From Thermococcus sp. (GTDB lineage Archaea; Methanobacteriota_B; Thermococci; Thermococcales; Thermococcaceae): a stretch of DNA of 6,759 bases. Both the position numbers and the translations under genes were made by a program. The number at the start of each line of letters is the position of its first letter. Position 1 is the stretch's first letter. The stretch spans positions 1 through 6,759 of the forward strand of contig WAMH01000193.1 of assembly GCA_015522395.1 (NCBI GenBank), given 5' to 3'. Shown here in pieces: positions 1 through 6,066 of this stretch. A model generated the notes under the pieces. The model ran no database searches, was not told the origin of the DNA, and saw nothing but the letters and a program-made list of their open reading frames with translations.

Positions 1-1553
1 GTATGATGAAGTTCATCCCTGTCTACGACACCATAAAGCGCTGCCGCGACTGCGGGCATCAGTTTGTGGACTGGGAAAACAAGGGCGTATGCCCGCGCTG
101 TGGAAGCACCAACGTGCGCGACGCCCTCGACAACGTCAGGGCAATGCGCGAGCTGGCACAGGAGGTGGACGAGATACTCATAGCGACCGACCCCGATACC
201 GAGGGTGAGAAGATAGCCTGGGATATAAGAAACGTTCTCAGCCCGTACACGCCCAACATCAAGCGCATAGAGTTCCACGAGGTTACGAGACCGGCCATAA
301 TGCGCGCCATCCAGGAAGCGAGGGACGTCAACGAGGGTCGCGTCAATGCTCAGATCGTCAGGCGTATAGAGGACCGGTGGATAGGCTTCGAGCTGAGCCA
401 GGAACTCCAGCGCGTCTTTGAAAACAGAAACCTCTCTGCCGGAAGGGTTCAGACTCCAGTTCTCGGCTGGATAATCGAGCGCTATAAGGAGTTCAGCGAG
501 AGCGAAACCTACTTCCTCAGCCTGACCCTTGAGAACGGCCTCCAGGTGACGGTTGAGATAGGCAAGGACGGGAAGAACGTTGAGCCTCCCGAGTATGTAA
601 CCGTCGAGGAGGTTCAGCTCGAGGAGAAGGAGTTCAATCCGAGCCCGCCGTACACCACCGACGCCATGCTGAAGGACGCCTCGACGTTCCTGAAGCTTTC
701 CGCACCGGAGACGATGCGCTTGGCCCAGGACCTCTTCGAAATGGGTCTCATCACCTACCACAGAACGGACTCAACCCACGTCAGCAACACCGGAATAGAG
801 ATAGCGAAGGAGTACATAACCCAAGAAATCGGTGAGGATTACTTCAAGCCGAGGCACTGGGGTGAGGAAGGCACGCATGAGGCCATAAGGCCGACGAGGC
901 CGATAGACACCGGTCGTTTAATGCAGCTCGTCCGCGACGGCATCATACAGCTCCCCAAGAACCTCACGAGGAACCACTACCGCCTGTACGACATGATATT
1001 CCGGAAGTTCATGACCAGCCAGATGAAATCTGCGAGGCTCCTCATGGAGAGAACGGTTATCAACGCGGCAGTTGGGAAGACGGAGCTCGAGGGCTACGTC
1101 GAGGTAATCGAGGATGGCTGGACTAAGCTCCGCTCGCCTCCCTTCAGGCAGCTCCCGAGGCTTGAAGCGGGTGTGAAGCTCAAGGTCGTCGAGGCCAAGA
1201 AGTGGAGGGCGCCGAAGGTTTCGCTCTACAGCCAGGGGGACATCATAGCCCTCATGAAGGAGCGCAAGATAGGCAGGCCGTCAACTTATGCAAAGATAGT
1301 CGAGACGCTGATAAGGCGCTACTACGTCTTTGAGACTCGCGGAAGAAAGAAGCTCGTGCCTACCGAGCAGGGCATCAAGGTCTACCACTATCTCATAAGC
1401 AAGTATAAGGAACTCGTTAGCGAGGAGAAAACGCGGGAGCTTGAGGCCACGATGGATCTCGTCGAGGAGGGGAAGGAGGACTACCAGCGCGTTCTGAACT
1501 CCCTCTACAACGAGATACGGAAGTATATCGGGGGCGGTCGGCCTGCCTCCTGA
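1..1553 (+). CDS. rgy: Reverse gyrase, C-terminal topoisomerase IA part (5' truncated by window edge)
   Basis: ATP-dependent type IA topoisomerase that introduces positive supercoils, a hallmark of hyperthermophiles. The reading frame is open to the left edge (first full codon at 3), so the first ATG here is internal. About 516 residues are visible of a family length near 1,200; the N-terminal helicase half lies outside. Counting from the codon at 3: a zinc finger with C14, C17, C30 and C33; the TOPRIM motif DPDTE at 63-67; the topo IA block [11 protein letters not shown] at 144-154; the active-site region ITYHRTDS at 250-257, where Y252 is the expected catalytic tyrosine; and HEAIRPT at 292-298. 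The C-terminal topo fold continues to a basic end at 516. No intein interrupts this part. The stop is followed by only a weak T-run (1565-1568). The next gene, trmBL2, has its own promoter. Confidence 0.97.
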   Translation, partial: MMKFIPVYDTIKRCRDCGHQFVDWENKGVCPRCGSTNVRDALDNVRAMRELAQEVDEILIATDPDTEGEKIAWDIRNVLSPYTPNIKRIEFHEVTRPAIMRAIQEARDVNEGRVNAQIVRRIEDRWIGFELSQELQRVFENRNLSAGRVQTPVLGWIIERYKEFSESETYFLSLTLENGLQVTVEIGKDGKNVEPPEYVTVEEVQLEEKEFNPSPPYTTDAMLKDASTFLKLSAPETMRLAQDLFEMGLITYHRTDSTHVSNTGIEIAKEYITQEIGEDYFKPRHWGEEGTHEAIRPTRPIDTGRLMQLVRDGIIQLPKNLTRNHYRLYDMIFRKFMTSQMKSARLLMERTVINAAVGKTELEGYVEVIEDGWTKLRSPPFRQLPRLEAGVKLKVVEAKKWRAPKVSLYSQGDIIALMKERKIGRPSTYAKIVETLIRRYYVFETRGRKKLVPTEQGIKVYHYLISKYKELVSEEKTRELEATMDLVEEGKEDYQRVLNSLYNEIRKYIGGGRPAS

Positions 1554-1565
1554 GCTGCCCCGTCT

Positions 1566-1649
1566 TTTGACAGTCTGTTATTCTCTCCACTTTAGTTCAC
1601 CCGTGAAGTGAGCGAAACGTTACAGTTCTAATTTTGCTAGACTGTAAAA
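1566..1649. repeat. Imperfect 11-bp inverted repeat enclosing a small dyad
   Basis: Arms TTTGACAGTCT (1566-1576) and AGACTGTAAAA (1639-1649) are complementary except at one position. The 62-base interior holds a 12-bp dyad, TTCAC-CC-GTGAA (1596-1607). That dyad is nested in a second possible pairing, CACTT (1588-1592) with AAGTG (1606-1610). It could be a termination structure for rgy, a protein-binding site, or chance in AT-rich DNA. No function is assigned. Confidence 0.35.
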
Positions 1650-1691
1650 CCAAAAAATTTAAAATCTTTCGGTGGTAAGAGATTTGCATGG

Positions 1692-1731
1692 GGACGCAAT
1701 CCCTCTAAAATTCCCAAGAGTGATTGCGTCT
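1692..1731 (+). ncRNA. Strong hairpin upstream of trmBL2, possible small RNA
   Basis: A perfect 9-bp stem, GACGCAATC (1693-1701) with GATTGCGTC (1722-1730), is extended outward by a G-U pair (1692/1731). Inward, after one C-U mismatch, CTCT (1703-1706) pairs with AGAG (1717-1720) around a 10-base loop. A TATA-like TTTAAAA (1658-1664) lies at the right distance to start a transcript near 1685-1690, just before the stem. I see no C/D box pair and no convincing H/ACA fold. The structure is seen directly; that it is transcribed is inference. It could instead be a DNA cruciform or operator. Confidence 0.4.
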
Positions 1732-1767
1732 ATCCGGGTCGCATAAGCGGGTAAACTAACATACCTT

Positions 1768-1783
1768 GGAAAAACTTTATATG
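1768..1783 (+). promoter_or_regulatory. trmBL2 promoter (BRE and TATA box)
   Basis: The purine-rich BRE-like GGAAAAAC (1768-1775) is followed by TTTATAT (1776-1782). Archaeal spacing puts the transcription start near 1803-1807, giving a 5' leader of about 20-25 bases. The ribosome binding site GGTGGTGG lies at 1815-1822, just before ATG 1828. Confidence 0.75.
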
Positions 1784-1827
1784 CCTTGATCCCGGAATAT
1801 GAGTTAGAAAATTTGGTGGTGGTAAGG

Positions 1828-2622
1828 ATGGTTAAGGACAAGATGGTAGAGCTCCTTCAGGAGCACTTCGAGTTGAACCTCTACGAGGCAAGGGCGTACG
1901 TGGCTTTGGTAGGTTTCGGCGTTCTCACGCCGGCGGAGCTGGCAAGCGTTTCGGAGGTTCCCGCGCCGAGAACCTACGACGTTCTCAGGAGCCTCGAGAA
2001 GAAGGGATTCGCCATAAGCCAGCCGGGCAAGGTCAACAAGTACAGGCCAGTCCACCCCGAGAACATCCTCGAGAAGTTCATCGAGGAGTGGCAGGAGAGG
2101 ATCGCTGAAGAGCTTGAGGCCAAGAAGAAGGCCAAGGAAGAACTCCTCCAGCTCATGAAGCCTCTCATCGAGACCGAGATTCCAAAGTACGGCGTCGAGA
2201 AAGTCTGGGTCGTCCGCGGAATCAGGAACGCCACCCTCAAAACCAAGGAGATGTTCGAGGACGTTAAGGATCAGATTCTCTTGGCGGACGACGGCTACAT
2301 CGCCATCAACCTCGAGAGCGACATCATAAAGGCGATAGACAGGGGTGCCAAGGCCAAGATAATCGTCGCCCCGAACGTTCTCCAGAGGCTCGGTACCTCA
2401 AAGATAATGGACTACTACAAGGAGGGCAAGCTCGAGCTTAAGGTCCTCGACAAGTTCGAGCTCCCGATGCTCATCTGCGATGACGAGGTCTTCTTCGCCC
2501 TCGAGGACATGGCGGCAAGGTACTTCAACTACGAGACCCAGATCTGGATCAAGGACTTCCGCGTCAAGGCACTCTTCGAGGGCAAGTTCAACGAGTACTG
2601 GGAGAAGGCCGAGAAGGCCTGA
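1828..2622 (+). CDS. trmBL2: TrmBL2, abundant TrmB-like chromatin protein
   Basis: A 264-residue TrmB-family DNA-binding protein, the length I recall for TrmBL2 of Pyrococcus and Thermococcus. In T. kodakarensis it is known as a major chromosomal protein that forms thick fibres on DNA with little sequence preference. A winged helix occupies about 13-75, including LTPAELASVSEVPAPRTYDV in the recognition region. A charged, probably coiled-coil segment (about 77-112) mediates dimerisation in this family, and a mixed alpha/beta domain (115-264) follows. The longer C-terminal sugar-binding part of TrmB itself (about 340 residues) is absent, which fits a structural rather than sugar-sensing role. 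ATG 1828 is chosen because GGTGGTGG lies just upstream. A TTG at 1786 would lie upstream of the predicted transcription start. It follows rgy in the same orientation but has its own promoter. Confidence 0.95.
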   Translation: MVKDKMVELLQEHFELNLYEARAYVALVGFGVLTPAELASVSEVPAPRTYDVLRSLEKKGFAISQPGKVNKYRPVHPENILEKFIEEWQERIAEELEAKKKAKEELLQLMKPLIETEIPKYGVEKVWVVRGIRNATLKTKEMFEDVKDQILLADDGYIAINLESDIIKAIDRGAKAKIIVAPNVLQRLGTSKIMDYYKEGKLELKVLDKFELPMLICDDEVFFALEDMAARYFNYETQIWIKDFRVKALFEGKFNEYWEKAEKA

Positions 2623-2637
2623 TTTTTCTTTCTCTTA
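2623..2637 (+). terminator. T-rich terminator after trmBL2
   Basis: Directly after the TGA stop the sequence is TTTTTCTTTCTCTT, a pyrimidine-rich T tract typical of archaeal intrinsic termination. It faces the convergent minus-strand operon. Confidence 0.6.
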
Positions 2638-2673
2638 ATTCATATCCATCTTCACCGCTTTGCTCTTCTCAAC

Positions 2674-2688
2674 AGAGTTATAAACTCT
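2674..2688. repeat. Perfect palindrome in the convergent gap
   Basis: AGAGTT-ATA-AACTCT is a perfect 6-bp inverted repeat around three bases, centred on a TATA-like core. No T-run follows on either strand, so it is not an obvious terminator. No reading frame worth calling starts downstream in either direction. Confidence 0.35.
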
Positions 2689-2716
2689 ACCCGTCAAAAT
2701 CGCAACAACACGGACC

Positions 2717-2734
2717 AAAAATTGGGGGTAAAAA
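2717..2734 (-). terminator. Terminator of the minus-strand operon
   Basis: Read on the minus strand, two T5 runs (complement of A runs at 2730-2734 and 2717-2721) lie 25-42 bases past the stop of the winged-helix gene. This is the oligo-T pattern of archaeal terminators, in a gap between convergent genes. Confidence 0.5.
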
Positions 2735-2758
2735 CCGGTTACGTGGCTTTAAAAGAGT

Positions 2759-2971
2759 TCAGACGTACTTGAACTCCTCTTCCTCCTCGCTCTTCTCCTT
2801 GATCTTCCAAAAGAGCTTCCCTTCCTTCTGATAACTTTCGACCTTTCCCTGCTCGGCGAAGCGGAGCAGGTAGCGCCTGACCTCCATCGGCTTTATGCCA
2901 GTCTCCTCCGATATCTCCTCGATCGTCTTAGGGCCGTTCTTAATGGCCTCGAGCACCTTCACGTTCTTCAT
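2759..2971 (-). CDS. Small winged-helix DNA-binding protein, function unknown
   Basis: A 70-residue protein, last gene of the minus operon. Residues 15-43 form a clear helix-turn-helix: TIEEISEETGIKPMEVRRYL is a typical 'promote dissociation, recognise, bind' pattern as in MarR/ArsR-like wings. A short wing, YQKEGKLFWKI, follows at 47-57. The tail is strongly acidic (EEEEE at 62-66). The ATG overlaps the stop of the upstream gene (ATGA at 2968-2971), and GGGGGAGTGG lies before it, so translation is probably coupled. It is likely a small transcription factor or an accessory to the zinc-ribbon protein encoded before it. No specific family or target can be named from sequence alone. Confidence 0.82.
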   Translation of the reverse strand: MKNVKVLEAIKNGPKTIEEISEETGIKPMEVRRYLLRFAEQGKVESYQKEGKLFWKIKEKSEEEEEFKYV

Positions 2972-3291
2972 TCCACTCCCCCCAGCTTTCTGTATCTTTC
3001 GAGCAGGTTTATTATATGCTCCATTGCCCTTAAGTGTTTCTCCAGCTCGTCGATGTCATCCGGCAGGGAGTTGGCCAGCTCGTTGAGCTTCTCCCTCAAC
3101 TTCTCCTCAACGCCCTTCATCTCTGCCCTCCTCTGCTTCTCCCTGTACTCGCAGACGGGGCAGAAGACCCTGCCGTCCTTCTCGAACAGGGGCGAGCCGC
3201 ACTTCGGACAATGTTTATCGAGCATCTTCGCCCCGGAGAGCATGAGGGGCATTATGATGTTCTTTATCTCCCACTCTGTGGGTCCATTCAT
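2968..3291 (-). CDS. UPF0148 / autoantigen p27-type zinc-ribbon protein
   Basis: A 107-residue protein with one zinc ribbon, CPKCGSPLF...FCPVC, with cysteines 28, 31, 44 and 47. It is preceded by a helix with the pattern LMLSGAKML. The layout matches archaeal UPF0148 proteins, related to the Sjogren/scleroderma autoantigen p27 family, whose function is not established. After the ribbon comes a highly charged helical region (50-105) rich in E, K and L with likely coiled-coil character. The start at 3291 is supported by an excellent ribosome binding site, GGGGTGATC, which overlaps the stop codon of the upstream arginase-like gene; only 4 bases separate that stop from this ATG. The 3' end overlaps the winged-helix gene. 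Family call fairly sure; role unknown. Confidence 0.85.
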   Translation of the reverse strand: MNGPTEWEIKNIIMPLMLSGAKMLDKHCPKCGSPLFEKDGRVFCPVCEYREKQRRAEMKGVEEKLREKLNELANSLPDDIDELEKHLRAMEHIINLLERYRKLGGVE

Positions 3292-3295
3292 CGGA

Positions 3296-4021
3296 TCACC
3301 CCGTTAGAAGTTGGAAGACCTCGGCAAAGGCCTTCTTCCCTAGGCGGGAGCGCCTTATCCTGTCGGAGATCTCGGCGATGTCAAAGGCGGTTATCTTAAA
3401 GTTCTCCTTTATTCCTTCCAGAAGTTCAAGCAGCTCATCGAGGGTAAGCTCGCCGTGCTGGAAGCGGGCTATCCTGTACTCTGGCCTCAAAACATCGAGG
3501 TCGACGGTGAGGTATATTTCATCCCCGAGGTACTTTTTGGCTTCGTCCAGTATCTCAAGCAGATCGTTCGTCTGGAGGTTTTTGTAGGCCCTCCATCTCC
3601 CGCGCACTTTCCTGCTCCTCAACAGGGCAGGGAAGATCTTGACGCGCCTCGTCCAGAGCTGTGTTCTTTCGGTGGTGGGTATCATCAGGACGGGGGCCAT
3701 AACAACCGCCCGGTTTACAAAGCGCTCCTCGAGAGCGTATGCCAGCCAAGAGCCGTGGTCGAGGTAGTCGTGCATTAAATCCGTGTGCGCATCGACGCTG
3801 ATTAGAGATGGGGGTTTAAGCTTCTGAACGATTCCGTATGTTGCAAGGTGCTCGCCGATGATGTAGGTTCTGTCCAGAGGCAGCCTCTCGGGAAGCAGTT
3901 CCACCCTGCTGGATTCTACTATGACGTAGTCGTCTATGAGCTTGTTCCGTTTGAGGAAGTTGAGAACGTAGGAAACCCCATCACGGTTGGGCTTCTCGCC
4001 GAAGGGAACGAAAGTTACCAT
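3296..4021 (-). CDS. Divergent arginase/agmatinase-fold (ureohydrolase-like) protein
   Basis: A 241-residue protein with the metal-ligand pattern of the arginase/agmatinase/formiminoglutamase fold: GEH at 56-58 in place of the usual GDH, DAHTD at 77-81, and DLD at 174-176. FDIAEIS at 213-219 matches the late conserved Glu block of the family. The usual third Asp of DxDxxDP is Arg179 here, and overall length is short of the roughly 280-300 residues of true agmatinases, so the substrate cannot be named. It is probably a cytosolic Mn-dependent hydrolase acting on an amidino or amide C-N bond. The ATG at 4021 follows GGTGGAG and a promoter TATA at 4054-4060. A TTG 17 codons upstream lies upstream of that promoter and is not used. 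It is first in a three-gene minus operon. Confidence 0.85.
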   Translation of the reverse strand: MVTFVPFGEKPNRDGVSYVLNFLKRNKLIDDYVIVESSRVELLPERLPLDRTYIIGEHLATYGIVQKLKPPSLISVDAHTDLMHDYLDHGSWLAYALEERFVNRAVVMAPVLMIPTTERTQLWTRRVKIFPALLRSRKVRGRWRAYKNLQTNDLLEILDEAKKYLGDEIYLTVDLDVLRPEYRIARFQHGELTLDELLELLEGIKENFKITAFDIAEISDRIRRSRLGKKAFAEVFQLLTG

Positions 4022-4052
4022 TCTTCTCCACCGCTCCGGGTTGTCTTCCGGG

Positions 4053-4063
4053 CTTTTAAACCT
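4053..4063 (-). promoter_or_regulatory. Promoter of the arginase-like operon
   Basis: On the minus strand AAGGTTTAAAA is a BRE plus TATA box. Initiation about 25 bases downstream falls near 4030-4033, leaving a leader of about 10 bases that carries GGTGGAG before ATG 4021. The same 11 bases occur in the opposite orientation at 4105-4115 for hps-phi. Confidence 0.65.
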
Positions 4064-4070
4064 TGACCGC

Positions 4071-4083
4071 AATGTTAGACATT
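4071..4083. promoter_or_regulatory. Candidate operator between the divergent promoters
   Basis: AATGT-TAG-ACATT is a perfect 5-bp dyad around 3 bases, placed upstream of both the minus-strand TATA (centre about 20 bp away) and the plus-strand TATA (about 35 bp away). ATGTTA recurs at 4087-4092, 15 bp from its copy at 4072-4077. The position suits a factor acting on both genes. It is not the TATCAC-N5-GTGATA motif of the Thermococcales glycolytic regulator. The palindrome is seen; the function is inferred. Confidence 0.35.
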
Positions 4084-4104
4084 CTTATGTTAATTCGAGA
4101 AGCC

Positions 4105-4117
4105 AAGGTTTAAAAAG
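4105..4117 (+). promoter_or_regulatory. hps-phi promoter (BRE and TATA box)
   Basis: AAGGTTTAAAAAG forms BRE plus TATA, with a start expected near 4136-4141 and a leader of about 20-25 bases. That leader contains GGAGGT at 4149-4154, six bases before the ATG. Confidence 0.7.
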
Positions 4118-4160
4118 TAACAACGCGAGGTTAAATCGAAAACCCTTCGGAGGTCTCACC

Positions 4161-5381
4161 ATGATACTTCAGGTTGCCCTTGACCTTACCGACGTTGAAC
4201 AGGCCATTTCTATCGCCGAGAAAGCGGCTCGGGGCGGTGCCCACTGGCTCGAGGTTGGAACGCCCCTGATAAAGAAGGAGGGCATGCGCGCGGTTGAGCT
4301 CCTCAAGAGGCGCTTCCCCGACAGGAAGATCGTTGCCGATTTAAAGACAATGGACACCGGTGCCCTGGAGGTTGAGATGGCGGCCAGGCACGGTGCGGAT
4401 GTGGTTTCCATCTTGGGCGTTGCCGATGACAAGACGATTCTTGACGCCGTTGAAGTGGCCAGAAGATATGGAATCAGGGTCATGGTTGACCTCATCGGAG
4501 TGAAAGACAAGGTAAAGCGTGCCAAGGAACTCGAGCGGATGGGGGTTCACTACATACTCGTCCACACAGGCATAGACGAGCAGGTTCAGGGCAAGACACC
4601 CCTGGAGGACCTCGAAAAGGTCGTGAAGGCCGTCAAAGTTCCCGTTGCTGTTGCGGGTGGACTGAACCTCCAGACCATTCCAAAGGTCGTCGAACTCGGC
4701 GCGACTATAATAATCGTCGGCGGTGCCATTACGAAGGCAAAAGACCCCGAAGAGGTCACCAGACGGATAATCGACATCTTCTGGGGCGAGTACATGATGA
4801 CCATACGGAAGGCTATGAGGGACATAACGGAGCACGTGAACAACGTTGCGGACACCATAAAGCTCGAGCAGGTCAGGGCCTTCGTCGACGCGATGATTGG
4901 GGCGAACAAGATATTCATCTACGGCGCCGGGAGGAGCGGTCTGGTCGGGAAAGCCTTCGCGATGCGCCTGATGCACCTTGACTTCAATGTCTACGTGGTC
5001 GGAGAGACGATAACGCCGGCTTTCGAGCAGGGCGACCTTCTCATAGCCATAAGCGGCTCCGGCGAGACCAAGAGCATCGTTGACGCGGCACAGATAGCGA
5101 GGGCCCAAGGAGGGAAGATAGTCACCATAACCTCCTACGCCAACTCGACACTTGGAAAACTCGCCGATGTGGTCGTGGAGATACCCGGAAGGACGAAGGA
5201 GGACGTCCCCACTGACTACATAGCGAGGCAGATGCTCACGAAGTACAAGTGGACGGCCCCCATGGGAACCCTCTTCGAGGACTCGACGATGATATTCCTG
5301 GACGGCGTGATAGCCCTCCTCATGGCGACGTTCCAGAAGACGGAGAAGGACATGAAGCGGAAGCACGCCACTCTCGAGTGA
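4161..5381 (+). CDS. hps-phi: Bifunctional 3-hexulose-6-phosphate synthase / 6-phospho-3-hexuloisomerase
   Basis: A 406-residue fusion of two ribulose-monophosphate pathway enzymes. HPS (about 1-211) is a TIM barrel of the orotidine-phosphate decarboxylase superfamily: ALDL near the start, the DxKxxD motif DLKTMD (D60, K62, D65), and phosphate-binding AVAGGLNL (163-170) and IIVGGAIT (184-191). PHI (about 213-406) is a SIS-domain sugar isomerase with GAGRSG at 255-260, ISGSGET at 297-303, and a late conserved segment, PMGTLFEDS, at 367-375. The domains join at WGEYMM with almost no linker. In Thermococcales the fused enzyme is known to run in the direction fructose 6-phosphate to ribulose 5-phosphate plus formaldehyde, supplying pentoses where the oxidative pentose phosphate pathway is missing. 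The ATG is set by GGAGGT six bases upstream. It has its own promoter, divergent from the arginase-like operon. Confidence 0.96.
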   Translation: MILQVALDLTDVEQAISIAEKAARGGAHWLEVGTPLIKKEGMRAVELLKRRFPDRKIVADLKTMDTGALEVEMAARHGADVVSILGVADDKTILDAVEVARRYGIRVMVDLIGVKDKVKRAKELERMGVHYILVHTGIDEQVQGKTPLEDLEKVVKAVKVPVAVAGGLNLQTIPKVVELGATIIIVGGAITKAKDPEEVTRRIIDIFWGEYMMTIRKAMRDITEHVNNVADTIKLEQVRAFVDAMIGANKIFIYGAGRSGLVGKAFAMRLMHLDFNVYVVGETITPAFEQGDLLIAISGSGETKSIVDAAQIARAQGGKIVTITSYANSTLGKLADVVVEIPGRTKEDVPTDYIARQMLTKYKWTAPMGTLFEDSTMIFLDGVIALLMATFQKTEKDMKRKHATLE

Positions 5382-5388
5382 ACCGAAA

Positions 5389-5414
5389 GGGATATGAACG
5401 CCCACTCCATTTTT
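5389..5414 (+). promoter_or_regulatory. Short gap between hps-phi and the FtsZ-like gene: possible TATA and T-run
   Basis: The 41-base gap holds GGATATGAA (5390-5398), a possible TATA element, and a T5 run (5410-5414), a weak terminator candidate. A start about 25 bases past that TATA would fall close to the next ATG, giving a nearly leaderless message. Read-through from hps-phi is an equal possibility. Confidence 0.3.
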
Positions 5415-6066
5415 CCTTAGGGATGGGGATGGTCTCGTTCACCCACGTCTTCGTTGGAATAGGCGGAACAGGGGCGGGGATAGTGGAGGGTATAACCGCC
5501 GACGGCGTGGTTAAGGTAACGGTCAACCCCGCATACTACCTCCTCCCGAGTTCCGCCGAGTACGAGGAGCGGCTCCGTGACTTTTTCTCGTCCCTGCCGA
5601 AGAACACCTTTCTCTGGCTGATCTTTGACGACAGGGAGACCAACCACGAGCTTAGGGAGGTAATCCTCGACAGCGCCCCGGGCGACACGATAAAACTTGC
5701 GTACGTTCTGACCCCGAGGCGGGAGCTCATCGGGGAGAAACCCCCCTGGGCGGAAGGATTCGAGACCGTTTTCTACGACTCCCTCCGGGACTTCCTCTCC
5801 GAGGGGAAATCCCTCAGGGCGGCGTTCTCCGAGGCATCCAACAGGATAGCGGAGCTCTTCTCTAGACTGTACTACTATCTCGAGACCCAGATGCTGGTCA
5901 ACATAGATTACGCTGACCTCTTCAACATGATAAAGGGCGGAAACGTTGGAATTCTCCGCCTCCTCCGCAGGGTGGACTTCAACTGGCACTGGGGGGTCTG
6001 GGAGCGCGGGCTTATCGGAATACTCGTTGGAAGGGATGTTCCGCTCAGAGACGCCCACTCCATTTT
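5398..6066 (+). repeat. Pair of identical 16-bp direct repeats
   Basis: ACGCCCACTCCATTTT occurs exactly at 5398-5413, in the gap before the FtsZ-like gene, and again at 6051-6066 inside it, where it encodes part of DAHSIL. Each copy is preceded at a short distance by AAGGGAT. The coordinates span both copies. It may be coincidence, a small duplication, or a shared binding site. Confidence 0.5.

Larger units (their letters stand above)
1554..1827. other. AT-rich intergenic region between rgy and trmBL2
   Basis: A 274-bp gap with no convincing protein gene. In order it holds: a weak T-run just after rgy; an imperfect inverted repeat (1566-1576 with 1639-1649) enclosing a small dyad (1596-1607); a TATA-like run TTTAAAA at 1658-1664; a strong hairpin at 1692-1731; and the trmBL2 promoter and ribosome binding site. 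A six-codon ORF (ATG at 1688, stop TAA at 1706-1708) follows a GGTGGT at 1671-1676. Its spacing of 11 bases is long and the product is tiny, so I do not call it a gene. Confidence 0.7.

Noticed and set aside
748..780. Intein at the reverse gyrase active-site tyrosine
   Set aside because: Some archaeal reverse gyrases carry an intein, but here the [13 protein letters not shown] stretch and its flanks are continuous.
1688..1708. Six-codon ORF overlapping the hairpin, as a leader peptide
   Set aside because: The ribosome binding site spacing is long, the predicted transcript start would exclude that site, and there is no regulatory codon pattern.
1786..1827. A 14-residue N-terminal extension of TrmBL2 from a TTG codon
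   Set aside because: It begins right at the TATA box, upstream of the expected transcription start, and ATG 1828 has a proper ribosome binding site and gives the usual 264-residue length.
2636..2682. Minus-strand mini-gene downstream of the palindrome TATA core
   Set aside because: There is a GGTGAAG before an ATG, but the frame closes after four codons.
4022..4072. A 17-residue N-terminal extension of the arginase-like protein from a TTG codon
   Set aside because: The extension would run through the predicted TATA box and leader. ATG 4021 has GGTGGAG just upstream.
4341..5405. A 354-residue open frame on the minus strand opposite hps-phi
   Set aside because: It is a shadow of a GC-rich coding frame. 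The translation is rich in His, Arg, Tyr and Gly without motifs, and lies wholly opposite a clear enzyme gene.
5249..5422. An upstream extension of the FtsZ-like frame overlapping the end of hps-phi
   Set aside because: The extra 58 residues are low-complexity, Gly/Asp/Arg-rich shadow sequence of the hps-phi frame, and the recognisable fold begins right after ATG 5423.
5417..6058. A 213-residue open frame on the minus strand opposite the FtsZ-like gene
   Set aside because: Compositionally a shadow frame with no motif. The plus strand gives structured protein with a matching ribosome binding site for the next gene.
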